Shown piece by piece: positions 1 through 6,464 of a stretch of 8,323 nucleotides of DNA. Every line of letters begins with the position of its first letter. Positions within the stretch are counted from its first letter, which is position 1. The stretch spans positions 1 to 8,323 of the forward strand of contig JAHFUH010000214.1 in the NCBI GenBank assembly GCA_023265215.1, read 5' to 3'. Below the pieces are notes generated by a model. That model searched no databases, had not been told where the DNA came from, and worked only from the letters and a program-made list of their open reading frames with translations. The stretch comes from Acidobacteriota bacterium. GTDB taxonomy: Bacteria > Acidobacteriota > UBA6911. A program made the position numbers and the translations under genes.

Positions 1-201
1 GCAAAGCGCAGACTCCGTTCGGTCTCACCAAAAATCCCCCCTTTTCCTGCTCCGACGGTCCGTCCGGACTAAAGGTTGATTTCCTTTTCTGGGCACTCAA
101 GCGGCTCAAGAAATAAATAACCGTTTGCTGGGAAAATGGGCCACGGGGAACGCTTTCAAGTGGAAATATGTCACTTTTTCGGGTTTTGCAATTGGCTCAT
201 T

Positions 202-207
202 TATAAT
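202..207 (+). promoter_or_regulatory. Candidate -10 box upstream of the HTH antitoxin
   Basis: A perfect TATAAT lies 7 bases before the first likely ATG of the helix-turn-helix gene. No good -35 hexamer is present at 17 bp; a TTGCAA at 186-191 is only 10 bp upstream, which is too close. No Shine-Dalgarno sequence precedes the ATG at 215 or the in-frame ATG at 221. If this box is used, the transcript would begin at about the start codon and be essentially leaderless. The same ten bases, TATAATAAAG, recur in the promoter proposed for the nitroreductase gene at 6614. Confidence 0.35.
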
Positions 208-214
208 AAAGTGC

Positions 215-541
215 ATGAAAATGAAAATCCGGTCCGAGAAAAGTAGCGGCAATGTGTTCAAGGACCTGGGCCTGCCCAATGCTGAGCAGGAATTGTTGAA
301 GGCGCGCCTGACATTGCAGATTTACAGCATCGTCAAGGAACGCAACCTGACTCAAGTGCAAGCCGCTGAAATCCGCGGCATCAAGCAGCCACACGTTCCC
401 TTACTCATGCGCAACCGTTCCGGAAGTTTTTCCACCGAACGGCTTATCGAGTTCCTCGCGGCCCTTGGCAATGACGTTGAGATCCGTGTCACACCTTCGC
501 ATAAGGAGCGCGGCCAGGTGTCCGTGATTGTCGCGGCCTGA
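215..541 (+). CDS. HigA-like XRE/helix-turn-helix antitoxin (COG5606-type)
   Basis: This gene encodes a 108-residue DNA-binding protein of the XRE/Cro family, of the short type that serves as the antitoxin of HigB/RelE-like (phage Gp49-like) toxins. The N-terminal part contains SGNVFKDLGLPNAEQEL (residues 11-27), close to the family's 'VFEDLG.PNAEE' lead-in. The helix-turn-helix lies at about residues 45-67 (LTQVQAAEIRGIKQPHVPLL) and is followed by the typical FSTERLIEFLAALGNDVEI stretch (72-90). The frame is open back to a TTG at 125, but those 30 extra residues look non-conserved and the family homology begins after the ATG at 215, so that start was chosen; 221 is equally possible. In this family the toxin gene normally lies immediately upstream. 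Nothing toxin-like is visible in bases 1-214, so the gene appears orphaned, or its partner lies elsewhere. The protein would bind DNA and probably autoregulate. The family assignment is strong; the antitoxin role is inferred. Confidence 0.85.
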   Translation: MKMKIRSEKSSGNVFKDLGLPNAEQELLKARLTLQIYSIVKERNLTQVQAAEIRGIKQPHVPLLMRNRSGSFSTERLIEFLAALGNDVEIRVTPSHKERGQVSVIVAA

Positions 542-720
542 TCTGCGGCCATAATCAGCCGTTCGATGCGCAGGACGAAGTCGATCGGCAGAGAGACCAA
601 TTGATCACGGAAACTGCGGGGAAGCTGGTGCAGAATGTCTCCTCTCAGTTTCTGTTCCGCATCGGTTGGAATCTGATATGATCCGATTTCAAATTTATTC
701 GAGAAGAAATTCGGAACATA
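541..720 (-). pseudogene. Possible truncated coding remnant, unrecognised
   Basis: On the minus strand one frame is open from a stop at 721-723 down through the antitoxin gene. The part outside that gene reads like protein: residues such as QKLRGDILHQLPRSFRDQL and then VSLPIDFVLRIERLIMAADQ, with alternating hydrophobic and charged positions and ordinary codon use (CTG, ATC, GTC, GAA). No ATG start or ribosome site precedes it, only an in-frame TTG at 598-600. A stop sits directly upstream at the 29-bp palindrome, and at the other end the frame simply reads through the antitoxin gene antisense. It may be a decayed fragment convergent with the antitoxin gene, or chance. I do not recognise the family. 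Confidence 0.2.
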
Positions 721-741
721 TCACAAATTGTGACATGTTCC
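713..741. repeat. 29-bp near-perfect palindrome (operator-like)
   Basis: Two 14-base arms, GGAACATATCACAA and TTGTGACATGTTCC, flank a single central A at 727. Thirteen of the fourteen base pairs match; the exception is the A at 720 facing the C at 734. It lies in the gene-free stretch between the antitoxin gene and the first composite repeat. A palindrome this long is typical of a dimeric regulator's operator, but there is no run of T to make it a terminator. The inner TCACAA..TTGTGA is the reverse arrangement of a CRP site, so CRP is not implied. It could also be the core of a dispersed intergenic repeat. Confidence 0.6.
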
Positions 742-853
742 AGAATTGCAAGCTGGTAAACAACCGGCGCAGTGACAGGAAGCGAAGCCTTGGAGTGCGC
801 AAGCTTGCTGCCGCCCTGGAGTTTATGCATTTTTCAGGCGGCTGCTGCCGTGG

Positions 854-902
854 GCGTCCCGTAGGGACGCAGCGAAAATAGCCCGGCACTTTAGTGCCGG
901 GA
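854..902 (+). repeat. Double-hairpin REP unit, left copy (element 1)
   Basis: The unit reads GCGTCCC-GTA-GGGACGC (854-870), an 11-base linker ending in AATAG, then CCCGGCACT-TT-AGTGCCGGG (882-901). The inverted copy at 1007-1055 matches at 44 of 49 positions. Four of the five differences fall in the linker and one in the loop, so both hairpin stems are perfectly kept. This is what selection for folded DNA or RNA, or recent copying, would give. Confidence 0.75.
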
Positions 903-925
903 TCCGGGTGAGAAGAATAAAAGGA

Positions 926-984
926 GTCCCGTAGGGACGGTTGGAAGCCATAGAGGATCGATAGCTCAGTCGTCCCTACGGGAC
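926..984. repeat. Central pair of opposed 13-bp palindromes (element 1)
   Basis: GTCCC-GTA-GGGAC at 926-938 and its reverse-oriented copy GTCCC-TAC-GGGAC at 972-984 form the middle of element 1. They use the same stem as the outer GCGTCCC palindromes but lack the outermost GC pair and the AATAG-linked second hairpin, so they look like half units. The 33 bases between them show no further structure. Confidence 0.6.
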
Positions 985-1006
985 TAGGAATGTTATTATC
1001 AATGAG

Positions 1007-1055
1007 TCCCGGCACTGAAGTGCCGGGCTATTATCATGGCGTCCCTACGGGACGC
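1007..1055 (-). repeat. Double-hairpin REP unit, right copy (element 1)
   Basis: Inverted copy of the unit at 854-902. On this strand it reads CCCGGCACT-GA-AGTGCCGGG (1008-1027), an 11-base linker beginning CTATT, and GCGTCCC-TAC-GGGACGC (1039-1055). Both stems are intact. Because the two copies face each other, the whole 854-1055 interval could also form one large cruciform. Confidence 0.75.
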
Positions 1056-1063
1056 ACTGCGGC

Positions 1064-1097
1064 AGCTTGGCTGGGTCGCGTAGCGCCCAGCCAAGCT
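1064..1097. repeat. Long hairpin just upstream of mod
   Basis: A 12-bp perfect stem, AGCTTGGCTGGG (1064-1075) with CCCAGCCAAGCT (1086-1097). It extends after one T by CGC (1077-1079) pairing with GCG (1083-1085) around a GTA loop. It overlaps the right end repeat of element 1 and lies 37 bp before the mod start codon. No T-run follows, so it is not a standard intrinsic terminator; it could influence read-through into the operon. Confidence 0.55.
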
Positions 1098-1134
1098 TGC
1101 GCACTCCAAGGGCTTCGCCGTTCTCAAGAGAATT

Positions 1135-2793
1135 ATGGTTCAGAATAAACAGAAGCTGGAGTTGACGTGGATTGGGAAGGAGAACCGGCCGAGGCTGGAA
1201 CCTCGCATTTTGCTCGAAGAGCCGGACAGGTCCTATCACGCGCAGCATCGTGTGACTGACCATGACCTTTTCGACAACCGCCTGATATTCGGGGACAACC
1301 TTCTTGCGTTGAAAGCACTGGAACAGGAGTTTACGGGGAAGGTCAAGTGCATATACATAGATCCTCCATACAACACAGGCAGCGCATTTGATCATTATGA
1401 AGACGGAGTCGAGCATTCGCTTTGGTTGTCGCTAATTCGCAACCGGCTGGAGATAATATGGCGGTTGCTGTCTCAAGACGGCTCACTTTGGATGTCGATC
1501 GATGATAACGAAGCCCACTATTTGAAGATGCTTAGCGATGAACTATTCGGACGGAACTGTTTCATCACTTCGTTCATCTGGAAGAAAGTTGATAGTCCGA
1601 ACGACAATAAAGTTCCCATAACCCCGGATCATGAGTATGTGCTCTGTTATACCCGGAACCCAGATGGCACAAAATTCCGACAGAGAGCGGATCTTTCTAT
1701 CCTGGATGCTTATCACATACCTGATGAGAATTCGAATCACCCATATCGTGATCGTTTGTTAAAGAAAAACGGCAAGCATAGTCTTCGCAGTGACCGACCT
1801 TCGATGTTCTTTCCCATCAAAGCCCCCGACGGCACAGAGATTTTGCCCCTGCACGACGATGGCAGAGAAGCTTGCTGGGCAGTGGGTAAATCCGAAGTAT
1901 TCCGGATGCTTGAAGCAGATGAAATCATATGGAAGCAGAGAGAAAAAGCTGATCAAACCATCTGGGTTCCCTATACACGCGAATATGCTCCAGATTCACC
2001 ATCTCGGCCATGGCAATCAATATGGACTGACTTGGACACAACTCGCCAGACTAAGGCTCATCACCGCCAACTTTTTGGAACCGAGATAGGTGCATTTGAA
2101 ACGCCAAAACCCGAAGACCTTATTCAACGAATCATAAGCATATGCACCAACCCTGGAGACCTTGTTCTCGACTCTTTCGCCGGATCAGGCACGACCGGCG
2201 CAGTAGCCCACAAAATGGGGCGGAGATGGATCATGGTTGAGTTGGGGGAGCATTGCCACACGCACATCATTCCCCGCATGAAGAAGGTTGTCGACGGGAC
2301 CGATCCCGGCGGAATCACGGAGACGGTCGGATGGAAAGGCGGAGGAGGATTCCGGTATTACCGGCTTGCCCCTTCCCTGCTGGAAAAAGATAAATGGGAA
2401 AACTGGGTCGTCAGCAAGGAATTCAATGCTGCTATGCTGGCCGAAGCGGTCTGCAAGCTTGAAGGCTTTATTTACGCGCCGAGCGAGACCATCTACTGGC
2501 AGCATGGACACTCCACAGAACGCGATTTCATCTATGTCACAACCGCAACCCTCAGTCACGACCAGCTGCAGCAGTTGAGCGATGAGGTTGGTGGAGACCG
2601 TTCGCTGCTCGTAATGTGCAGCGCCTTTCGCGGCAAGCATGAAGGATACGGAAATCTCACGATCAAGAAGATACCCAAAGCCGTCCTTTCCCGCTGCGAG
2701 TGGGGCAAGGATGATTACAGCCTCAAAGTGGAGAACCTGCCGAAAGCGCCGGCAAAACCGGGCCAGCAAAGCTTCTTTGAAGAAGGGGCATAA
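1135..2793 (+). CDS. mod: Type III restriction-modification DNA methyltransferase
   Basis: This 552-residue protein is the modification and recognition subunit of a Type III restriction-modification enzyme. It transfers a methyl group from S-adenosylmethionine to an adenine N6 in the recognition site. Motif IV, DPPY, is at residues 76-79 within CIYIDPPYNTGS. Motif I, the AdoMet-binding FAGSGTT, lies later at 348-354. The order IV then I marks the beta class to which Mod proteins belong. GDNLLAL (53-59), IWTDL (296-300) and FETPKPEDLIQRII (321-334) are also typical. The segment between about 150 and 295 should be the target recognition region and is AT-richer than the rest. The C-terminus ends with QQSFFEEGA. 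The ATG is preceded only by a weak AAGAGA. The length is in the family range and there are no internal stops. The kinase gene starts 2 bp after the stop, indicating one operon with res. Confidence 0.95.
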   Translation: MVQNKQKLELTWIGKENRPRLEPRILLEEPDRSYHAQHRVTDHDLFDNRLIFGDNLLALKALEQEFTGKVKCIYIDPPYNTGSAFDHYEDGVEHSLWLSLIRNRLEIIWRLLSQDGSLWMSIDDNEAHYLKMLSDELFGRNCFITSFIWKKVDSPNDNKVPITPDHEYVLCYTRNPDGTKFRQRADLSILDAYHIPDENSNHPYRDRLLKKNGKHSLRSDRPSMFFPIKAPDGTEILPLHDDGREACWAVGKSEVFRMLEADEIIWKQREKADQTIWVPYTREYAPDSPSRPWQSIWTDLDTTRQTKAHHRQLFGTEIGAFETPKPEDLIQRIISICTNPGDLVLDSFAGSGTTGAVAHKMGRRWIMVELGEHCHTHIIPRMKKVVDGTDPGGITETVGWKGGGGFRYYRLAPSLLEKDKWENWVVSKEFNAAMLAEAVCKLEGFIYAPSETIYWQHGHSTERDFIYVTTATLSHDQLQQLSDEVGGDRSLLVMCSAFRGKHEGYGNLTIKKIPKAVLSRCEWGKDDYSLKVENLPKAPAKPGQQSFFEEGA

Positions 2794-2795
2794 TT

Positions 2796-3341
2796 GTGAA
2801 ACGCAACGGCCGTCTGCCTAAAGAAAAGCGGATTGTAATTATTGCCGGGCCGAACGGCGCCGGAAAGACGACCTTTGCGCTCGAATTCCTGCCGAACGAA
2901 GCGGGATGTCCGATCTTCGTCAATGCGGATTTGATTGCGGCTGGTCTTTCCCCTTTTGATCCGGCTCTTGCCGGTGTAAAAGCAGGCAGGCTCATGCTGC
3001 AGGCGATTCAGGAGCATGTCCTAAAAGGTGAGAGTTTCGCCTTCGAAACCACGCTGGCCGGGTATATCTACGCACGAAACATCGCAAAGTGGCGGGCAGC
3101 CGGATATCACGTAACGCTGATCTTCCTGTCTCTGCCTTCACCGGAGTTTGCGATCGCCCGCGTACGTGAACGCGTTCGTCAGGGTGGACATGACGTACCG
3201 GAACAAAACATCCGCAGGCGTTTTGCGGCAGGATTGCGCAATTTCAACAATATCTATCGCAAGCTGGCCGATTCGTGGGCCTATTACGACAATTCCGGCG
3301 GCAAACCCGTGTTATTGGATTGGGGAGAGAGAAATGAATAA
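2796..3341 (+). CDS. Zeta-toxin-like P-loop kinase (COG4185-type)
   Basis: A 181-residue P-loop protein of the zeta-toxin/COG4185 type. Zeta and PezT toxins phosphorylate UDP-N-acetylglucosamine and block cell-wall synthesis; the substrate of short COG4185 members is less certain. Walker A is GPNGAGKT at residues 18-25. NADLIA (43-48) supplies the Asp that matches the catalytic base region of zeta proteins, and FETT (83-86) follows. An arginine-rich lid, RVRERVRQGGHDVPEQNIRR (122-141), carries the family's GGHxVP signature. All expected motifs are present, so the protein is probably active. The GTG start at 2796 has a GAAGAAGGGG ribosome site about 8 bp upstream, inside the end of mod. The stop overlaps the next gene by 8 bp. 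Its position between mod and res is unusual. It could be a toxin, or a kinase recruited into the defence system; toxin is my favoured inference. Confidence 0.87.
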   Translation: MKRNGRLPKEKRIVIIAGPNGAGKTTFALEFLPNEAGCPIFVNADLIAAGLSPFDPALAGVKAGRLMLQAIQEHVLKGESFAFETTLAGYIYARNIAKWRAAGYHVTLIFLSLPSPEFAIARVRERVRQGGHDVPEQNIRRRFAAGLRNFNNIYRKLADSWAYYDNSGGKPVLLDWGERNE

Positions 3342-3513
3342 AAAGCCGATTGACCAGGCACGCGATCCTTTACTGCGTGACGCAATCCATGCGTTGAAAC
3401 GAGCAGGCAAACGTGCGCGCAAGGAAGCCGAGCAAACCGGCACATGTTTGATTGTCGGCGACGGTAAAAATGTAATGCGCATCAATCCAAGGAAAACGCC
3501 GGGGCAAAAATAA
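3334..3513 (+). CDS. Small basic protein, candidate antitoxin of the kinase
   Basis: A 59-residue protein, basic and predicted alpha-helical in its first half (LLRDAIHALKRAGKRARKEA, residues 13-32). A short beta-like tail follows, TGTCLIVGDGKNVMRI (35-50). Small proteins with this 'ALKRAxKRARxxAxxTGTxxIV..DGK' layout are, from memory, often found directly beside COG4185 kinases, which supports an antitoxin role; no search was possible. The ATG at 3334 lies inside the last codons of the kinase gene (ATGAATAA, 8-bp overlap) with GGAGAGAG just upstream, so its translation is probably coupled to that of the kinase. The res start codon follows its stop by 2 bp (TAATAATG). In classical epsilon/zeta pairs the antitoxin gene comes first, so the order here is reversed. 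That it is a real gene is likely; its function is inferred from position. Confidence 0.72.
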   Translation: MNKKPIDQARDPLLRDAIHALKRAGKRARKEAEQTGTCLIVGDGKNVMRINPRKTPGQK

Positions 3514-3515
3514 TA

Positions 3516-6203
3516 ATGAACCGTCATGTGAATGCCATCGCGGGCCGCCTCAGCCTGCGCCCGCCACAGCGCCGATCTCTTGAAATACTTGATCGGATCA
3601 CCGAAATTGCCAGACCGGCCAAGGGTGCGGAACCGGTAGCAGCGCTGAATGCTGTTCACAGCGAATTCCCAGCCGTATCCGATTTCGAACGGGAATTCCC
3701 GTCCTTCTGCTTCGCTCTCGCGACCGGTGTTGGGAAGACCCGGCTTATGGGCGCGTTTATCAGCTATCTGCACCTGGCGCACGGCATCAACAATTTCTTC
3801 GTGCTGGCGCCCAATCTCACGATCTACAACAAGCTCATCACCGATTTTACTCCCGGGACGCCCAAGTACGTTTTCAAAGGCATCGCCGAGTTTGCCACCG
3901 ACGCTCCCGAGATCATCACGGGAGATAATTACGATTCCAAAGCTCGTATCATGTTCGGTGAACTTGTGCGCTGCAAAGTGAATATATTCAACATCTCCAA
4001 AATCAATTCGGAGGTTCGGGGCGGCAAGTCTCCTCGTATCAAGCGACTCTCGGAATATATCGGCGAAAGCTATTTCGAATATCTGGCAGGCTTGCCCGAT
4101 CTGGTGCTGCTGATGGACGAATCGCATCGCTACCGGGCATCGGCAGGAGTGCGCGCCATCAACGAGCTGAAGCCGATCCTGGGATTGGAATTGACCGCCA
4201 CTCCTTTTGTGGAAACCGGCAGGGGCCCTGTCTATTTCAAGAACGTGATATTGGATTATCCGCTCGGCAAGGCGATGGAAGATGGCTTCGTCAAAGAGCC
4301 GGCAGTCGTGACGCGCAAGAATTTCAATCCGGCAGGCATGTCCACGGAAGAACTGGAGCGGCTGAAACTGGAGGACGGCGTCCGCCTGCACGAGCAGACA
4401 AAAGTGGAACTGGAAACATACGCCAGGGAGACCGGAAACGAAATCGTCAAACCGTTCCTCCTCGTGATTGCGCGCGATATAACGCACGCCGGACAGCTGA
4501 TCCAGCTGATTCAGCGTGACGATTTCTTCGAAGGGCGGTATCGCGAAAAGGTAATCCAGGTGGATTCCAGCAAGACAGGGGCGGAAGAAGATGAAATGGT
4601 GGCAAGGCTGCTCAAGGTGGAGCATGCCGATGAACCCACGGAAATCGTCATCCATGTCAATATGCTGAAAGAAGGCTGGGACGTCACCAACCTCTACACA
4701 ATCGTTCCGTTGCGCGCAGCCAATGCGCGCACTCTGATTGAACAGTCCATTGGGCGCGGATTGCGTCTGCCCTACGGCAAACGCACAGGTGTGGCCACGG
4801 TCGACAGGCTCAACATCGTAGCTCACGATCGCTTTCAGGAGATTGTCGACGAAGCCAACCGGCCGGAATCGAAGATCCACCTGCAAACCATAGTGCTTGC
4901 AGATGAGGATTTGAGGGAAAAGACCAGGACGGTGATCGCACCATCCACTCTTGTAAACATGTTCAATATCAGGCCGGCTCTTGCCGCTGCAAACACAGAA
5001 ATCGCAACCGGCAATGACCAGCCGGCGTTCCAGACTCCGGAGGAGGAAAAGATCGCGCATATCGCATACCAGGTCATTCGCGAGTTGGAGAATCAGCCCA
5101 CGCGATTGCCGGCGGTATCCTATTTGAACAAACCCGACATAAGGGCGGAGATGACCCGCGAAGTCAATGAACGGTATCGTGCGGTACAACCTGCGTTGCC
5201 CGGCATAAGCCCGGACGTGGCCGCGATTGTATCAAAGGCTGCGGATCTGGTGATCGAACAGACCATCGATATTCCCCGCATCCTGGTGGTCCCGACGGGA
5301 GAAGTTCGTTCCGGATTCAAGCCGTTCGATTTGGAATTGGAAACGCTCCGATATCAGCCCCCCTCGGAAGAACTCTGGGTCCAGTATCTGCGCACAGGGG
5401 AAAGCGAAGTGGTCGGTCTCGGGAAAGCAGGCATTGAAGAAGCTCGCCTGGAAGATTACATAGTGAGCGGCCTGATTGACTTTGACGATATTTCCTATGA
5501 CAACCATGCAGATCTTCTCTATGAACTTGCTTCCCAGACTGTCGCTCACTTCAGGACATACCTTTCGGAGGAAGATGCTCGCAAAGTGCTTCGCCTCCAC
5601 CAGCGCGAGATTGCCCGATTCATCCATGCTCAAATGCAGCTGCATCATTGGGAAGAGGCGGCGGGATATGAAGTGGTCATAAAGAAGAGCTTCAGCGAAC
5701 TGAAACCTACCGCCTACACGATTTCAGAAAAGCCTTTGGATTTCCATGTCTCGCCCGCTGACAAATCGAACATGGCGAAGTATCTATTCGGTGGATTCAA
5801 GCGATGCCTTTATCCTGTTCAGAAGTTTCAATCGGAACCGGAACGTATTCTTGCGGTCATACTTGATCGCGAGGCGATACGATGGTTCAAACCGGCGAAG
5901 GGTCAATTTCAGATTTTCTACAAATCCGGCGCCGATCATTCCGAGTATCAGCCGGACTTCGTTGCCGAGACAGGTTCCACCATTTACATGCTCGAACCGA
6001 AGGCAGCCGGCCGCATGAAAGATGAAGAGGTGCTGGCCAAGCAGGACGCAGCGAACAGATGGTGCGAACAAGCCAGCTCCCATTCCGTCACCTGCGGCGG
6101 CAAGCCATGGAAGTACGCTTTGATTCCGCATGATCGGATCGCGGTCAACATGACGATCGAAGCGCTTGCCGGGCAGTTTGAGTCCCTGAGTCACGGGATT
6201 TGA
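3516..6203 (+). CDS. res: Type III restriction endonuclease subunit (helicase-nuclease)
   Basis: This 895-residue protein is the Res subunit, which with Mod cuts unmodified DNA in an ATP-dependent way. The N-terminal superfamily 2 helicase has Walker A TGVGKT at residues 70-75, Walker B DESH at 201-204 (in LLMDESHRYRA), motif III TATP at 227-230, and motif VI QSIGRGLR at 410-417. HVNMLKEGWDV (380-390) is motif V-like. The C-terminal nuclease of the PD-(D/E)XK type shows PDF at 813-815 and E827-P-K829 in MLEPKAAG. All catalytic positions are intact and the length is normal for the family. The ATG at 3516 lies 2 bp after the small gene's stop. There is no strong ribosome site in the preceding 15 bases, which suggests translational coupling (TAATAATG). 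No terminator hairpin with a T-run follows; element 2 begins 73 bp downstream. Confidence 0.96.
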   Translation: MNRHVNAIAGRLSLRPPQRRSLEILDRITEIARPAKGAEPVAALNAVHSEFPAVSDFEREFPSFCFALATGVGKTRLMGAFISYLHLAHGINNFFVLAPNLTIYNKLITDFTPGTPKYVFKGIAEFATDAPEIITGDNYDSKARIMFGELVRCKVNIFNISKINSEVRGGKSPRIKRLSEYIGESYFEYLAGLPDLVLLMDESHRYRASAGVRAINELKPILGLELTATPFVETGRGPVYFKNVILDYPLGKAMEDGFVKEPAVVTRKNFNPAGMSTEELERLKLEDGVRLHEQTKVELETYARETGNEIVKPFLLVIARDITHAGQLIQLIQRDDFFEGRYREKVIQVDSSKTGAEEDEMVARLLKVEHADEPTEIVIHVNMLKEGWDVTNLYTIVPLRAANARTLIEQSIGRGLRLPYGKRTGVATVDRLNIVAHDRFQEIVDEANRPESKIHLQTIVLADEDLREKTRTVIAPSTLVNMFNIRPALAAANTEIATGNDQPAFQTPEEEKIAHIAYQVIRELENQPTRLPAVSYLNKPDIRAEMTREVNERYRAVQPALPGISPDVAAIVSKAADLVIEQTIDIPRILVVPTGEVRSGFKPFDLELETLRYQPPSEELWVQYLRTGESEVVGLGKAGIEEARLEDYIVSGLIDFDDISYDNHADLLYELASQTVAHFRTYLSEEDARKVLRLHQREIARFIHAQMQLHHWEEAAGYEVVIKKSFSELKPTAYTISEKPLDFHVSPADKSNMAKYLFGGFKRCLYPVQKFQSEPERILAVILDREAIRWFKPAKGQFQIFYKSGADHSEYQPDFVAETGSTIYMLEPKAAGRMKDEEVLAKQDAANRWCEQASSHSVTCGGKPWKYALIPHDRIAVNMTIEALAGQFESLSHGI

Positions 6204-6307
6204 AATTAATATTGCCGTCGATACTTTCGGAACTCTGCGCAGACGCGAATTCCCAAATCACTGGACAGGTACAAGCGCAAACGGAAGTGCGAGTCAATGC
6301 CGTGGGG

Positions 6308-6337
6308 TTTTAGGCCCGAAGGGCCGGCAGTGAATAG
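6308..6337 (+). repeat. REP unit, left copy (element 2)
   Basis: TTTTA, the palindrome GGCCC-GAA-GGGCC (6313-6325), a short linker and AATAG (6333-6337), immediately followed by the second hairpin CCCGGCC-GTTA-GGCCGGG (6339-6356). Its inverted partner at 6465-6494 differs at two positions, one in the hairpin loop and one in the linker. The order hairpin, linker, AATAG, hairpin is the same as in element 1. Confidence 0.7.
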
Positions 6338-6464
6338 GCCCGGCCGTTAGGCCGGGATAGGATTAAATATAAAATGAGCGCCGAAGGCGCGGCACTTCGT
6401 CTGTTGTGCCGGCCCTTCAGGCCTCTTATTGTCTATCGCTCCCACCCCGAGCTGACGCTCGGGG

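Larger units (their letters stand above)
782..1118. repeat. Composite inverted-repeat element 1 (REP/MITE-like)
   Basis: A 337-bp non-coding element bounded by inverted repeats. The left end, 782-806 (GCGAAGCC then TTGGAGTGCGCAAGCTT), is repeated inverted at 1093-1118 with one extra base. Inside are an inner inverted pair of double-hairpin units (854-902 and 1007-1055), a middle pair of GTCCC-GTA-GGGAC palindromes in opposite orientation (926-938 and 972-984), and a long hairpin beside the right end (1064-1097). No transposase or other coding frame is credible inside it. It ends only 16 bp before the methyltransferase start, so the operon's promoter must lie within or beyond it; a TATTAT at 1029-1034 is the only weak -10 candidate. 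Such clusters are known as REP/BIME elements moved by RAYT (REP-associated tyrosine) transposases, or as MITEs; which applies here is not decided. Confidence 0.75.

Noticed and set aside
3..116. Open frame from the left edge ending in ALKRLKK then a stop, as the tail of a toxin or other gene
   Set aside because: Only 37 residues, proline- and serine-rich and unlike the Gp49/HigB C-terminus. It ends about 100 bp before the antitoxin start, whereas toxin genes of this family normally end next to it.
713..741. CRP binding site
   Set aside because: The half-sites are in the reverse arrangement (TCACAA..TTGTGA) compared with TGTGA..TCACA.
645..1015. Several short frames on both strands across element 1
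   Set aside because: They translate the palindromes and end repeats of a non-coding element; they contain no domain and no credible start.
841..1060. CRISPR array
   Set aside because: The repeats are palindromes in alternating orientation with irregular spacing, not direct repeats with uniform spacers, and no cas gene is nearby.
1039..1097. Intrinsic terminator upstream of mod
   Set aside because: Strong hairpins are present, but none is followed by a run of T, and they belong to the repeat element.
1064..1097. tRNA or other structured RNA gene
   Set aside because: A single hairpin with no cloverleaf, no TTC-loop sequence and no CCA end.
2185..2769. A 194-codon antisense frame under the 3' half of mod
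   Set aside because: It is opposite the motif I region of the methyltransferase; no domain or ribosome site supports it.
3312..5189. A 625-codon open frame antisense to res
   Set aside because: It lies wholly opposite a gene with all helicase motifs, has no recognisable domain, and arises from the codon bias of the sense gene.
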